Numbered from the stretch's first letter, positions 11,094 through 19,599 are shown. The stretch is 64,000 nucleotides of DNA from Pseudomonas moraviensis (GCF_900105805.1 NZ_LT629788.1:1054001-1118000); one strand, 5' to 3'. Notes: generated by a model from the letters alone, not told the origin. Made by a program: numbers and translations.

Positions 11094-12095
11094 TTAGATC
11101 GATGTGTTGCGTGCTGCCCAATATTGCTCGGCGGTGATGAACGCCTGTTCACGATTTTGACCAAGGCCGCGCAGGGCGAGGGCCATGGTCGCAATCAAGG
11201 CCATTTGCGGGTAACTGTCGACCACGTCGCCACGCCACACGGCTTTCAAGTGTTCGATGTCCAGCGAGGCGGGTTTGACGTGGCGTTGCGCTGACAACTG
11301 TGGCCATTCTTCGTCCCAGCTCTGACCGCCGGTAGTGCCGTAGAGATGGCTGGTCGCGTCGGGGTTGATCTCGATTTCACCGCCGTCGCCCTTGACCACG
11401 ATCGCCGTATCGCCAAGCAAACCGCTGGCATCGCGGTGCACCGCCTGGTAGCCCGGATGGAAAATGCTTTGCAGGCCACAACGCGCGCCCAGCGGATTGA
11501 GAATCCGCGCCAGCGAGTGGATCGGTGAACGCAGGCCGAGGGTGTTGCGCAGGTCGATCATCTTCTGCAACTGCGGCGCCCAGTCCACCAGCGGCATAAA
11601 GGCCAGGCCGTCGCTGTCCAGTGCCGTTCCGACCTGCTGCCAGTTGCGGCACAGGGGAATGTTCAGTTCGCCCAGCAGTTGTTCGCTGTACAGACGCCCG
11701 GCCGTGTGCGCACCGCCGCCATGCATGAAGATGCGCACGCCATTCTGTGCGAGACATTTGGCTGCCAGCAGGTACCACGGCAGATGGCGTTTTTTGCCGG
11801 CGTAGGTCGGCCAGTCCAGATCGACATTCATTGCCGGGGCCTGCAAGCGTTCGCGCAGAGCCTCGGTGAAGCCGGCCATTTCCTCGGCGCTTTCTTCCTT
11901 GTGCCGCAGCAACATCAGGAAGGCGCCGAGTTGCGTATCTTCAACCTGATCGTCAAGCACCATGCCCATCGCCTCGCGGGCTTCCTCACGCGTCAGGTCG
12001 CGGGCGCCGCGTTTGCCTTTGCCGAGAATACGCACGAATTGCGCGAACGGATGTTCGGCAGGCGTTTCGAGGGTCAATGCTGGAAAGTCGGTCAT
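11094..12095 (-). CDS. ybiB: YbiB/TrpD2 family DNA-binding protein
   Basis: 333 residues with the anthranilate phosphoribosyltransferase fold (LTREEAREAMGMVLDDQVED, then MHGGGAHTAGRLYSEQLL). YbiB/TrpD2 proteins keep the TrpD fold but lack TrpD activity and bind nucleic acid; in E. coli YbiB is reported as LexA-regulated. I chose the ATG at 12095 because it overlaps the tusE stop as ATGA and gives a proper N-terminus (MTDFPALTLETPAEHPFAQF); a longer frame runs upstream through tusE and tusB but is a shadow. Last gene of the tusDCBE operon. Confidence 0.85.
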   Translation of the reverse strand: MTDFPALTLETPAEHPFAQFVRILGKGKRGARDLTREEAREAMGMVLDDQVEDTQLGAFLMLLRHKEESAEEMAGFTEALRERLQAPAMNVDLDWPTYAGKKRHLPWYLLAAKCLAQNGVRIFMHGGGAHTAGRLYSEQLLGELNIPLCRNWQQVGTALDSDGLAFMPLVDWAPQLQKMIDLRNTLGLRSPIHSLARILNPLGARCGLQSIFHPGYQAVHRDASGLLGDTAIVVKGDGGEIEINPDATSHLYGTTGGQSWDEEWPQLSAQRHVKPASLDIEHLKAVWRGDVVDSYPQMALIATMALALRGLGQNREQAFITAEQYWAARNTSI

Positions 12096-12427
12096 AGGCA
12101 ATTCGTCGGTTTGGGCAGGCCCGCCAGCTTCGCGGCGAGTTTGGCAGGGGTGCCTTTGAACAGTCGATTCAAGTGCAGACTGTTGCCTTTGTCCGCGCCA
12201 AGCTTCAACGCGGTGTACTTGATCAGCGGCCGCGTGGCCGGGGACAGCTGGAACTCGGCGTAGAAGCTGCGCAGCAGTTCGAGGACTTCCCAGTGTTCGG
12301 GGGTCAACTCGATGTCCTCGGCGGCGGCAAGGGCGCTGGCGACTTCGGCCGACCAGTCGCTGAGGTCGACGAGAAAGCCGTCTTTGTCCAGTTCGATGGC
12401 GCGGGCGCCGACGGTCATCGAATTCAT
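12092..12427 (-). CDS. tusE: Sulfurtransferase TusE (DsrC-like)
   Basis: A 111-residue DsrC/TusE protein that accepts persulfide sulfur from TusBCD and passes it to MnmA for 2-thiolation of tRNA wobble uridine. The penultimate Cys of the C-terminus (GLPKPTNCL) is the expected acceptor residue. FLVDLSDWSAEVASALAAAE and LTPEHWEVLELLRSFYAEFQ are typical DsrC features. Start and stop both overlap neighbours as ATGA (tusB at 12424-12427, ybiB at 12092-12095), so translation is coupled throughout the operon. Confidence 0.94.
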   Translation of the reverse strand: MNSMTVGARAIELDKDGFLVDLSDWSAEVASALAAAEDIELTPEHWEVLELLRSFYAEFQLSPATRPLIKYTALKLGADKGNSLHLNRLFKGTPAKLAAKLAGLPKPTNCL

Positions 12428-12717
12428 AGCCAGCTGTTGACCTTGGCGTGACGGACCGACAGCTCGACGAAGGCCGGATAATCGATGGCCTCAGCCCAAT
12501 CAGGAACCTCGATCGCACGGGCCTGAGCGTCTTCAACCAATACAAACAGATTGACTGGCCGTGCTTGCAGGGCAGAGAACGGCACAGTGTCCGGTTGCAG
12601 GGCATACACCGCATCACCGGCCAACAAAACCGCATCGGCGCTGCCGAGCAGGCGCAGGCAACTGGTCAGGCGGTCGTCGCCGAACGGGGAATGAGACAAC
12701 ACATGCAAAGTCGACAT
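12424..12717 (-). CDS. tusB: Sulfurtransferase complex subunit TusB
   Basis: A 97-residue DsrH/TusB subunit of the hexameric TusBCD complex. It starts with the typical MSTLHVLSHSPFGDDRLTSC, then SADAVLLAGDAVYALQP, and ends in the short C-terminal FVELSVRHAKVNSWL. It overlaps tusC and tusE by one and four bases. The family is small and variable, so the assignment rests on operon position as well as sequence. Confidence 0.92.
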   Translation of the reverse strand: MSTLHVLSHSPFGDDRLTSCLRLLGSADAVLLAGDAVYALQPDTVPFSALQARPVNLFVLVEDAQARAIEVPDWAEAIDYPAFVELSVRHAKVNSWL

Positions 12718-13073
12718 CAGAGGGTGATCACCTGGTCGTAACGGTCAATAAGGGCGGTGATTTGATCGGTGGCAAGCGGCTGCGCTTCGTCCAGCGACAG
12801 TTGGCCAAGACCGCGGGCGTGGGCGCTTTCTGCGCAATAGAACAGCTCCTCGACACCAAACATCGGCAACGCCTGCAGGTTGGCGCTGAGGTCTTTCTGC
12901 TGCAGGGCCTTGGCGTTCTGCCCGGCGGCCAGTTGCAGCACGCCGTCATCGAGAAACAGCAGGCCGATCGGCAAATCGAAGGCGCCCCCGGCGAGCACTA
13001 TGTCCAGCGCTTCCCGCGCGCCGGGGCCGGACCAGGGCGATTGGCGACTGATGATCAACAGCGATTTGGCCAT
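12717..13073 (-). CDS. tusC: Sulfurtransferase complex subunit TusC
   Basis: An 118-residue DsrF/TusC subunit. The ATG at 13073 gives MAKSLLIISRQSPWSGPGAR, the usual N-terminus; a TTG two codons upstream (13079) overlaps the tusD stop and could also be used. The DsrE/F fold core IVLAGGAFDLPIGLLFLDDG is clear. It is flanked tightly by tusD and tusB. Confidence 0.92.
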   Translation of the reverse strand: MAKSLLIISRQSPWSGPGAREALDIVLAGGAFDLPIGLLFLDDGVLQLAAGQNAKALQQKDLSANLQALPMFGVEELFYCAESAHARGLGQLSLDEAQPLATDQITALIDRYDQVITL

Positions 13074-13075
13074 GT

Positions 13076-13468
13076 TCAAGCGCCTCCGAAACAGACGAGA
13101 CGGTCAGCGTCCTGCACGGCGTCGTGCAACTGACCAAGACCGGACAATTCCCACGGCGCGCTGAGCGAAATCGCATCACGCTGGTAACGCTTGGCTTCTT
13201 CTTCGTTCAATACACCACGGCGTAGCGCGGCGGCGATGCAAACCACGCCATCGAGTTGCTTATCGTTGATGAAGGCGCGCCATTGCTTGGGCAAGTCCAG
13301 TTCATCCTGTGGCGTCACTACTGCATCGGAGGCGTTGAACACGCCGTCCTGATAGAAAAACAGCCGGACAATCTCGTGCCCGCCGGCCAGCGCGGCCTGG
13401 GCAAACAGCAGGGCACGGCGCGAGGAGGGCGCATGGGCGGCGGAAAACAGCGCAATGGCGAACTTCAT
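13076..13468 (-). CDS. tusD: Sulfurtransferase complex subunit TusD
   Basis: A 130-residue DsrE/TusD subunit, first gene of tusDCBE-ybiB. It receives sulfur from TusA through a conserved Cys, here probably in DGVVCIAAALRRGVLNEEEA. The N-terminus MKFAIALFSAAHAPSSRRAL fits the family when translation starts at 13468; a frame extending to 13498 adds ten unlikely residues. The operon promoter should lie between here and the REPIN at 13550-13638. Confidence 0.93.
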   Translation of the reverse strand: MKFAIALFSAAHAPSSRRALLFAQAALAGGHEIVRLFFYQDGVFNASDAVVTPQDELDLPKQWRAFINDKQLDGVVCIAAALRRGVLNEEEAKRYQRDAISLSAPWELSGLGQLHDAVQDADRLVCFGGA

Positions 13469-13549
13469 GATGGACTCGATCAGCGAAACTGCGGCCATGA
13501 TAAAGCTTTATTGCAGCAGCCGCGAAACCTCAGTTTTACGCGATGCCCT

Positions 13550-13638
13550 TGTAGGAGTGAGCCTGCTCGCGATAGCGGTGTGTCATCCACAAAACGTTCG
13601 CTGACACACCGCTATCGCGAGCAGGCTCACTCCTACAG
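13550..13638. repeat. REPIN (GTAGGAGTGAGCC family)
   Basis: Two inverted REP units (TGTAGGAGTGAGCCTGCTCG with GCGATAGCGGTGTGTCA, and the complement ending CTCACTCCTACAGG) enclose a short variable loop. The same doublet recurs at 20202, 37464, 41451, 48843, 50840 and 54711. It separates the tus operon from a convergent small gene. Confidence 0.92.
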
Positions 13639-13643
13639 GAAAG

Positions 13644-13973
13644 CTACGGGGTAATGCCGTAAAGATCGCAATACTCGATCCAGTCCAACCCCGCCATTTC
13701 CGCCACCTCGCGATGCACCTCGAGCCGTTGTGCCTGATAGTCCTCCGGGGAAGCAGCGGTCAACTGCAACGTCAGTTCCCAGGCGAACAACCCCTGTCTT
13801 TCCGCCTCTTCTTCAAACGCCTCATGCAGGCGTTCTTCGCGATACTGCGCCTGGGTTTCGCCCTTCGCCTGAGCCAGCAGCGGGTTGAGATGGTCGAGGG
13901 TTTCACGCAGTTCGGGTCGTGCTTCGAGAAACAATTTCAGAGCGTGTTCATGTCGCTGGTCGCTAGGCGCCAT
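13644..13973 (-). CDS. Small uncharacterised acidic protein (DUF6388-like)
   Basis: A 109-residue soluble protein with no signal peptide, beginning MAPSDQRHEHALKLFLEARP from the ATG at 13973. It is rich in Glu, Gln and Leu and predicted largely helical (LAQAKGETQAQYREERLHEA, then FEEEAERQGLFAWELTLQLT). I recall a Pseudomonas family of this length called DUF6388; function unknown. A longer frame upstream is not a real start because the gap has REP-like and promoter sequence. Monocistronic, ending just inside a REPIN. Confidence 0.75.
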   Translation of the reverse strand: MAPSDQRHEHALKLFLEARPELRETLDHLNPLLAQAKGETQAQYREERLHEAFEEEAERQGLFAWELTLQLTAASPEDYQAQRLEVHREVAEMAGLDWIEYCDLYGITP

Positions 13974-14105
13974 GTAATTTCCTTGTGTGGCTGAAGACGT
14001 AGGGTGGCGCAGTTGCTCGCGCATGTCGCGCCTAAAAACAGTAAAGCAGAACGATTTGCCGCCTTGCAGTGCTACAGTCCGCTTTTTTCTCGATGAGCGA
14101 ATGCA

Positions 14106-14456
14106 ATGCGAATGCTGATGGTAGCGCTGGCGGCGGCCCTGTTGGCCGGGTGCGCCGGTTCGGTGATGAACGACGCTCGTACCAAGAGCCCTGACAAGGT
14201 CCTGACCTCGGACAAGCCGGAGAAAGACGTCGCCCAGTGCGTGCAATTCGCCTGGCAGGACGAAGCGGTATTCGGCGTCGACGCGGCGGCCTATCTGGAA
14301 CCGCGCAAGTCCGGCGGCACGACGGTCTACACCCGCTCGGCGGAGTCGTTCGTCGATGTGATCACCGAAGCCTCCGGTACGACCCTCAACTACTACGCGC
14401 AGCAGGATGATTTTGTCGCGATGCGGCGGATGGCGGCGATGGCGACCTGCCTCTGA
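14106..14456 (+). CDS. Small putative lipoprotein
   Basis: A 116-residue protein with a lipoprotein signal: MRMLMVALAAALLAGCAGSV, lipobox L-L-A-G-C with the lipidated Cys at residue 16. The mature part holds two further cysteines (VAQCVQFAW and the C-terminal ATCL) that could form a disulfide. I do not recognise a characterised family; small lipoproteins like this are common and unstudied in Pseudomonas. The residue after Cys is Ala, so outer-membrane sorting is expected. Confidence 0.75.
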   Translation: MRMLMVALAAALLAGCAGSVMNDARTKSPDKVLTSDKPEKDVAQCVQFAWQDEAVFGVDAAAYLEPRKSGGTTVYTRSAESFVDVITEASGTTLNYYAQQDDFVAMRRMAAMATCL

Positions 14457-14479
14457 TTGGGTGTCGAGGCGACTGGCGC

Positions 14480-14547
14480 TTTCGCGAGCAGGCTCGCTCC
14501 CACAAGTTGAAATGCATTCCAATGTGGGAGCGAGCGTGCTCGCGAAG
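14480..14547. repeat. REP inverted repeat (TGTGGGAGCGAGC family)
   Basis: TTCGCGAGCAGGCTCGCTCC at 14480 pairs with TGTGGGAGCGAGCGTGCTCG at 14523, forming a hairpin between two convergent genes. The same unit occurs singly at 54151 and 54581. Confidence 0.85.
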
Positions 14548-14559
14548 ACGACGGCGCAA

Positions 14560-14985
14560 TCAGTCAATCAGGCGCTTCTGAAAGAAATGCCGCTTGTGTC
14601 CCGGTGGATAGTCAACGATCTCACCGAACTGGCTGAAGCCCAGTTTCTGGTAAAACTCCGGCGCCTGAAAGTCGAAGGTGTCGAGCCAGATTCCGTAGCA
14701 ATTCTGCTCTTCGGCCAATGCTTGCGCCTGAGCCATCAATTGGGAGCCAATCCCCTGTCCTCGCCCTTGTTCCGGTACTGACAGGAGATCGATGAACATC
14801 CAGCGCAAAGTCACTCGTCCGTATAAGCCGCCCAGTATCGCGCCATGCTCATCTTTGACCATCAAGGCGAACGGCTCTGTTTTCGATATGCCGGTTTTCG
14901 CGTCGTTGTATTCAATCAATGGTTGAAGAATGGCCTGGCGCTGTTCCTCGGTAGGATTCTGCGTCAACTCGATACGCAAATTCAT
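14560..14985 (-). CDS. GNAT family N-acetyltransferase
   Basis: A 141-residue acetyltransferase. The acetyl-CoA P-loop is LSVPEQGRGQGIGSQLMAQA (motif Q/R-x-x-G-x-G), followed by NCYGIWLDTFDFQAPEFYQK and LGFSQFGEIVDYPPGHKRHF, typical of GNAT motif B. The start at 14985 gives MNLRIELTQNPTEEQRQAIL; upstream in-frame sequence to 15099 is not family-like. Substrate unknown. Confidence 0.85.
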   Translation of the reverse strand: MNLRIELTQNPTEEQRQAILQPLIEYNDAKTGISKTEPFALMVKDEHGAILGGLYGRVTLRWMFIDLLSVPEQGRGQGIGSQLMAQAQALAEEQNCYGIWLDTFDFQAPEFYQKLGFSQFGEIVDYPPGHKRHFFQKRLID

Positions 14986-15136
14986 GCATGACTTCCTTGT
15001 GTAATGGAGCGTCCAGCCTAACGCGTCCATGCAGGCGCCTCCAAGCCCTTCGATCAAACCAGCGGAACCGTCAAACGAGCGCTGCGGTCTAGGCTTCATC
15101 GCGCCTTTCCCTGAGCGCGATTGATGAGGAAATCCC

Positions 15137-15574
15137 GTGAATATTTTTGAAGCCCTGCGCGAAAGCCACGAGCGCCAGCGCGCTTACGCCAAGGCGCTGA
15201 TCGCGACAAGCGGCGACAGCCCTGAGCGGGTCGAGGCCTACAAACAGCTCAAAGCAGAACTGCAAGCCCATGAAACCGCCGAAGAGCGGCACTTCTACAT
15301 CCCGCTGATGGCAATCGACGAAGGCGTTGATCTGAGCCGCCACGCCATCTCCGAGCACCATGAAATGGACGAGATGATGGAAGAACTCGACGAGACCGAG
15401 ATGTCCAGCCCAGCGTGGCTGGCCACGGCGAAGAAGCTTTCCGACAAGGTCCATCACCACCTTGAGGAAGAAGAGCACAAATTCTTCCAGATGGCCGGCA
15501 AGCTGCTCGACGATAAACAGAAAACGCAACTCGCCGGACAGTACGAAAAGGAGTACCAGGCGCAACTGTCTTGA
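15137..15574 (+). CDS. Hemerythrin HHE domain protein
   Basis: A 145-residue four-helix bundle that probably binds a di-iron or similar centre. Hemerythrin-type His/Glu spacing is visible: RESHERQRAY, then HETAEERHFYIPL, EHHEMDEMMEEL and VHHHLEEEEHKFFQMAGKLL. Starts at GTG 15137, preceded by GATGAGGA at good spacing. Members of this family are linked with oxygen, NO or redox stress; the sequence gives no further hint. It stands alone. Confidence 0.88.
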   Translation: MNIFEALRESHERQRAYAKALIATSGDSPERVEAYKQLKAELQAHETAEERHFYIPLMAIDEGVDLSRHAISEHHEMDEMMEELDETEMSSPAWLATAKKLSDKVHHHLEEEEHKFFQMAGKLLDDKQKTQLAGQYEKEYQAQLS

Positions 15575-15795
15575 ATCGCCCAAGGGCGATTTCGTCAACT
15601 CAGCGTGTAGGCGTTCAGCCACACGTTGAGTGCGATGCGTCGTCGATCACTGGTTATCCATCCAGTGTTTGCGGATTTTTTGGGTTTTGCATGATCACGC
15701 TGCGACAAAAGCGCCAATGGACAAAAAAACCGTCTCCGTTAGCTTGAAGGCCTCTCCTCGGGAAGGAGAGTTCTCAAATCAACGGAGTGAAAAAA

Positions 15796-16431
15796 ATGAA
15801 TCAGGCAATTCCACAAACCGAACTGAAGCACGGTCGCGTCATCTCACCCGCCAGTCGCGGTGCTGTCGCCATTGACCTTGGCTTGCTCGGCGGCTGGCAG
15901 GTCAATGAAATGGAAGGCGGCAAGAACTTCCCGGCGATTGAGGCCGGACCGTGTCCTTCGCCTTTCGAAACCGACTCTGCCAGCGTCGCGCCGCCAGCCG
16001 ACGGCTACATTCTCAGCGGCGGCAAGACCGATGCCCGCGATTGTGTGAACTACACCAGTGACGAAATGAGCAAGAAGCTCGGTCGTTCCTTCAACTGGCC
16101 GCTGCTCAATGTCGATCCGGGCCAGATCCTCAAGGTCAGTTGGACCTACACCGCGCCGCACACCACCCGTGGTTATCGCTGGTTGATCACCCGGGAAGGC
16201 TGGGATCCTCAGCAACGGATCACGCGTGCACAACTGGAAGCACAGCCTTTCTTCGAAGACTTCTACCCGCAGGTGCCTTATTACAGTCATGCCGGTGAGT
16301 TGAAGGCGAAGGTCGATCATGAAGTGAAGCTGCCGGCGCACAAGAGGGGCCATCACGTCATTGTGCTGATGTGGATCGTCGCCAACACCGGCAACGCCTT
16401 CTATCAGGCCTTCGACGTCGACTTCCAGTAA
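15796..16431 (+). CDS. AA10 lytic polysaccharide monooxygenase / chitin-binding protein without signal peptide
   Basis: A 211-residue AA10 copper LPMO domain occupying the whole protein. The histidine-brace residues can be aligned with Serratia CBP21: H12 in KHGRVISPASRG, H122 in TAPHTTRGYRWLITREGWD, and F202 in NTGNAFYQAFDVDF. The ATG at 15796 has GGAG eight bases upstream. Oddly there is no signal peptide: only 11 polar residues (MNQAIPQTELK) precede the His that must become the free N-terminus. LPMOs oxidatively cut chitin or cellulose; this one needs a non-Sec route or proteolytic trimming to mature. Preceded by an AT-richer leader and followed by a terminator. Confidence 0.9.
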   Translation: MNQAIPQTELKHGRVISPASRGAVAIDLGLLGGWQVNEMEGGKNFPAIEAGPCPSPFETDSASVAPPADGYILSGGKTDARDCVNYTSDEMSKKLGRSFNWPLLNVDPGQILKVSWTYTAPHTTRGYRWLITREGWDPQQRITRAQLEAQPFFEDFYPQVPYYSHAGELKAKVDHEVKLPAHKRGHHVIVLMWIVANTGNAFYQAFDVDFQ

Positions 16432-16447
16432 CAGCGGACGCTGAGCG

Positions 16448-16474
16448 AGCCCGGTAGCGCTGCCGGGCTTTTGT
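16448..16474 (+). terminator. Rho-independent terminator after the LPMO gene
   Basis: AGCCCGGTAGC and GCTGCCGGGCT form a stem with one T-G pair, directly followed by TTTTGTT. It ends the LPMO transcript and separates it from nudK. Confidence 0.8.
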
Positions 16475-16530
16475 TGTCGGCGCATTTGTCCGACCATGGC
16501 AGTTCACACATGAAGACAGGATCAGACGCG

Positions 16531-17118
16531 ATGTCCAACACAGCCGAACGGGTCAACATCGTCGACACTCAAGTGTTGTCCCACGACTGGTATCTGCTGA
16601 AGAAAATCACCTTCGATTACCACCGCAACAACGGTGAGTGGCAACGTCAGACTCGCGAGGTTTACGACCGGGGCAACGGCGCGGCGATTCTGCTGTTCAA
16701 CCGCGAAAAGCGCACGGTGGTATTGACCCGCCAGTTCCGCTTGCCGGTGTTCGTCAATGGCCATGACGGTTTGCTGATCGAGGTGGCGGCGGGTTTGCTC
16801 GAAGGTGCCGCGCCCGAGCAACGCATTCGTGACGAAGCCGAGGAGGAAACCGGATACCGAGTGCATGAAGTGAAGAAGGTGTTCGAGGCGTATATGAGCC
16901 CCGGCTCGGTGACCGAGAAGCTGCACTTCTTTATCGCCGAATACGACGCGGCGTCCAAAGTCAGCGACGGTGGCGGCCTGGAAGAAGAAACCGAAGAACT
17001 GGAAGTGCTCGAGTGGGGGTTCGATGAGGCGCTGGCGGCATTCCAGCGCGGCGACATCTGCGATGCCAAGACCATCATGTTGTTGCAGTACGCAGCGATG
17101 AACAAGCTGTTCGCTTGA
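16531..17118 (+). CDS. nudK: NudK-type Nudix hydrolase (GDP-mannose/ADP-ribose pyrophosphatase)
   Basis: A 195-residue Nudix enzyme. The Nudix box region is GLLEGAAPEQRIRDEAEEET, followed by the NudK-type stretch YMSPGSVTEKLHFFIAEYDA. Compared with the canonical box, the first Glu position reads Ala while the REx2EE-like metal ligands (RDEAEEE) remain. I chose the ATG at 16531 (MSNTAERVNIVDTQVLSHDW), with AGGA ten bases upstream; an ATG at 16510 is possible. The E. coli homologue hydrolyses GDP-mannose. Single-gene unit. Confidence 0.88.
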   Translation: MSNTAERVNIVDTQVLSHDWYLLKKITFDYHRNNGEWQRQTREVYDRGNGAAILLFNREKRTVVLTRQFRLPVFVNGHDGLLIEVAAGLLEGAAPEQRIRDEAEEETGYRVHEVKKVFEAYMSPGSVTEKLHFFIAEYDAASKVSDGGGLEEETEELEVLEWGFDEALAAFQRGDICDAKTIMLLQYAAMNKLFA

Positions 17119-17122
17119 TGAA

Positions 17123-17174
17123 CATCGCAGCCTTCAACGGATCTTCATGTAGGAGCCGCCGAAGGCTGCGATCT
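17123..17174. repeat. REP hairpin between nudK and ogt
   Basis: ACATCGCAGCCTTC and GCCGAAGGCTGCGATC form an imperfect hairpin with TGTAGGAGC in the loop; same family as the repeat after cysG. It sits between convergent genes. Confidence 0.75.
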
Positions 17175-17193
17175 TCTGATCTTTCTTGAATGG

Positions 17194-17709
17194 CTAAAAC
17201 AGATCGCCGGTTTTACCGATCTGCGCCCACTGGCCACCCTCAAGCGTCAGCAAGCGCTCTTTAGCGTCAAGCCCACCGGCGAAGCCAGTCAGTTTCCCCG
17301 AAGCGCCGATCACCCGATGACACGGCGCAACAATGGAAATCGGATTGCGCCCGTTGGCGGCGCCGACCGCTCGAACCGCTGCCGGATGGCCAATCTGCGC
17401 AGCAATCTGGCTGTAGGTGCGCGTCTCGCCGAAGGGAATGCTCAGCAGTGCCGCCCAGACTTTTTTCTGGAATTCACTGCCGACAAATTCCAGCTCCAGA
17501 TCGAAGCGATTTCGTGTGCCGGCAAAGTATTCATCGAGTTGCCGAGCGGTCAGCATGAGGATCGGATTGTCCGGTGCTTCGCTCATCGGCCCAAGCCGTA
17601 CCCGGTTCGGTTTGTCGTTTTCCCAGAGGATGGCCGCGAGTCGACTGCCGTTCGCGACCAGCTTCAATGCGCCGACCGGCGAGGGCAGGGTGATGAACGT
17701 ATAAGGCAT
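17194..17709 (-). CDS. ogt: Methylated-DNA--protein-cysteine methyltransferase
   Basis: A 171-residue suicide DNA-repair enzyme that transfers alkyl groups from O6-alkylguanine to its own cysteine. The active-site motif IVAPCHRVIGASGKLTGFAG is intact (PCHR), preceded by the DNA-binding helix-turn-helix RTYSQIAAQIGHPAAVRAVG with the arginine finger and ANGRNPISI. Length fits the Ogt type with a short N-terminal ribonuclease-H-like domain; no AraC-type Ada domain is fused. It is transcribed divergently from ggt. Confidence 0.94.
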   Translation of the reverse strand: MPYTFITLPSPVGALKLVANGSRLAAILWENDKPNRVRLGPMSEAPDNPILMLTARQLDEYFAGTRNRFDLELEFVGSEFQKKVWAALLSIPFGETRTYSQIAAQIGHPAAVRAVGAANGRNPISIVAPCHRVIGASGKLTGFAGGLDAKERLLTLEGGQWAQIGKTGDLF

Positions 17710-17859
17710 GACGGCGACTCCGGAGCGGGGGCGATAACGCGGTCAGCATACTGGCTGAACGGGGAGGCGCAATACGCAAAGCCGACCATACTGCTTGTTG
17801 CTCCTGAAGCGTTGCCCTGCGTTTCGCGCAGTCCCCAAAAACAAAAAAGAGATCGACTC

Positions 17860-19587
17860 ATGAAGTACGAACCTTTGGCCAGATCGCTCATTGCGACTTC
17901 CCTGGCGCTCAGCTGTCTCATGGCTCATGCGGCATCGGTGGCGCCGGTTGCGGCGGAAAACGGCATGGTCGTCACCGCGCAACATCTGGCGACCCACGTT
18001 GGCGTCGATGTGTTGAAAAACGGCGGCAATGCCGTGGATGCGGCCGTGGCCATGGGCTATGCACTGGCGGTGGTCTACCCGGCTGCGGGCAACCTTGGCG
18101 GTGGCGGGTTCATGACCATTCAGCTGGCGGATGGGCGCAAGACCTTTCTCGATTTCCGTGAGAAAGCTCCGCTGGCAGCGACAGCGAACATGTATTTGGA
18201 CAAGGAAGGTAACGTCATTCCGGACCTGAGTACTCGCGGTCACCTGGCGGTGGGCGTACCGGGCACGGTGTCGGGCATGGAGCTGGCCCTGAGCAAATAC
18301 GGGACCAAACAGCGCAAGGAGATGATCGCCCCGGCGATCAAGCTGGCCGAAGATGGTTTTGAACTGCAGCAGGGCGATGTCGAACTGCTCGAATACGCGA
18401 CGGATGTGTTCAAGAAGGACATGCGCGATTCCGGCTCGATTTTCCTCAGCAACGGCGAGCCGATGCAGGTCGGGCAGAAACTGGTGCAAAAGGATCTGGC
18501 GAAAACCCTGCGGACGATTTCCGACAAGGGCGCCGACGGCTTCTACAAAGGCTGGGTCGCCGATGCCATCGTCACCTCCAGCCAGGCCAACACGGGCATC
18601 ATCACCCAGGCTGATCTGGACAAGTACAAGACTCGCGAACTGGCCCCGGTGGAGTGTGATTATCGCGGTTACCACGTGGTCTCGGCGCCGCCGCCAAGCT
18701 CCGGCGGGGTGGTGATCTGCCAGATCATGAACATCCTCGAAGGCTATCCGATGAAGGATCTGGGTTTCCATTCGGCTCAGGGCATGCACTACCAGATCGA
18801 AGCCATGCGCCACGCGTACGTCGATCGCAACAGCTACCTCGGCGATCCGGATTTCGTGAAGAATCCGATCGAGCACCTGCTGGACAAGAACTATGCGACC
18901 AAACTGCGCAACGCCATCCAGCCGCAAAAGGCCGGCGTATCGGCTGAACTCAAGCCCGGTGTAGCGCCCCATGAAGGCAGCAATACCACGCACTATTCGA
19001 TCGTCGACAAGTGGGGCAATGCTGTCTCGGTCACTTACACCCTCAATGACTGGTTCGGTGCGGGCGTGATGGCGAGCAAGACCGGGGTGATCCTCAACGA
19101 CGAAATGGACGACTTCACCTCCAAGGTCGGCGTGCCGAACATGTACGGGCTGGTCCAGGGCGAAGCCAATGCCATTGCCCCGGGCAAGGCACCCCTGTCG
19201 TCGATGAGTCCGACCATCGTCACCAAGGACGGCAAAGTGGTCATGGTGGTTGGCACGCCGGGCGGCAGCCGGATCATTACTGCGACCTTGCTGACCATGC
19301 TCAACGTCATCGACTACGGCATGGGCCTGCAGGAAGCAGTCGACGCGCCGCGCTTCCATCAGCAGTGGATGCCGGAAGAAACCAACCTCGAAGACTTCGC
19401 AGCCAGCCCGGATACGCGAAAGATCCTTGAAAGCTGGGGCCACAAGTTTGCCGGCCCGCAGGATCCCAACCATATCGCCGCGATTCTGGTTGGCGCGCCG
19501 TCGCTGGATGGCAAACCGGTTGGCAAGAACCGCTTTTACGGCGCCAATGATCCACGGCGCAATACCGGCTTGTCATTGGGTTACTGA
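17860..19587 (+). CDS. ggt: Gamma-glutamyltransferase (periplasmic)
   Basis: A 575-residue Ntn hydrolase that cleaves and transfers the gamma-glutamyl group of glutathione. The ATG at 17860 gives a Sec signal peptide (MKYEPLARSLIATSLALSCL then MAHA). Self-cleavage should occur before Thr376 in GSNTTHYSIVDKWGNAVSVT, producing the large and small subunits. Other family marks: NGGNAVDAAVAMGYALAVVY, YPAAGNLGGGGFMTI, and the small-subunit PLSSMSPTIV and GTPGGSRIITATLL. A frame reaching upstream to 17317 crosses ogt and is not real. A strong terminator follows. Confidence 0.96.
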   Translation: MKYEPLARSLIATSLALSCLMAHAASVAPVAAENGMVVTAQHLATHVGVDVLKNGGNAVDAAVAMGYALAVVYPAAGNLGGGGFMTIQLADGRKTFLDFREKAPLAATANMYLDKEGNVIPDLSTRGHLAVGVPGTVSGMELALSKYGTKQRKEMIAPAIKLAEDGFELQQGDVELLEYATDVFKKDMRDSGSIFLSNGEPMQVGQKLVQKDLAKTLRTISDKGADGFYKGWVADAIVTSSQANTGIITQADLDKYKTRELAPVECDYRGYHVVSAPPPSSGGVVICQIMNILEGYPMKDLGFHSAQGMHYQIEAMRHAYVDRNSYLGDPDFVKNPIEHLLDKNYATKLRNAIQPQKAGVSAELKPGVAPHEGSNTTHYSIVDKWGNAVSVTYTLNDWFGAGVMASKTGVILNDEMDDFTSKVGVPNMYGLVQGEANAIAPGKAPLSSMSPTIVTKDGKVVMVVGTPGGSRIITATLLTMLNVIDYGMGLQEAVDAPRFHQQWMPEETNLEDFAASPDTRKILESWGHKFAGPQDPNHIAAILVGAPSLDGKPVGKNRFYGANDPRRNTGLSLGY

Positions 19588-19599
19588 GCGGAGTAAAAA

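Noticed and set aside
11094..12635. A 513-codon version of the YbiB gene
   Set aside because: The first 180 codons run through tusE and tusB in another frame; the ATGA overlap at 12092-12095 sets the real start.
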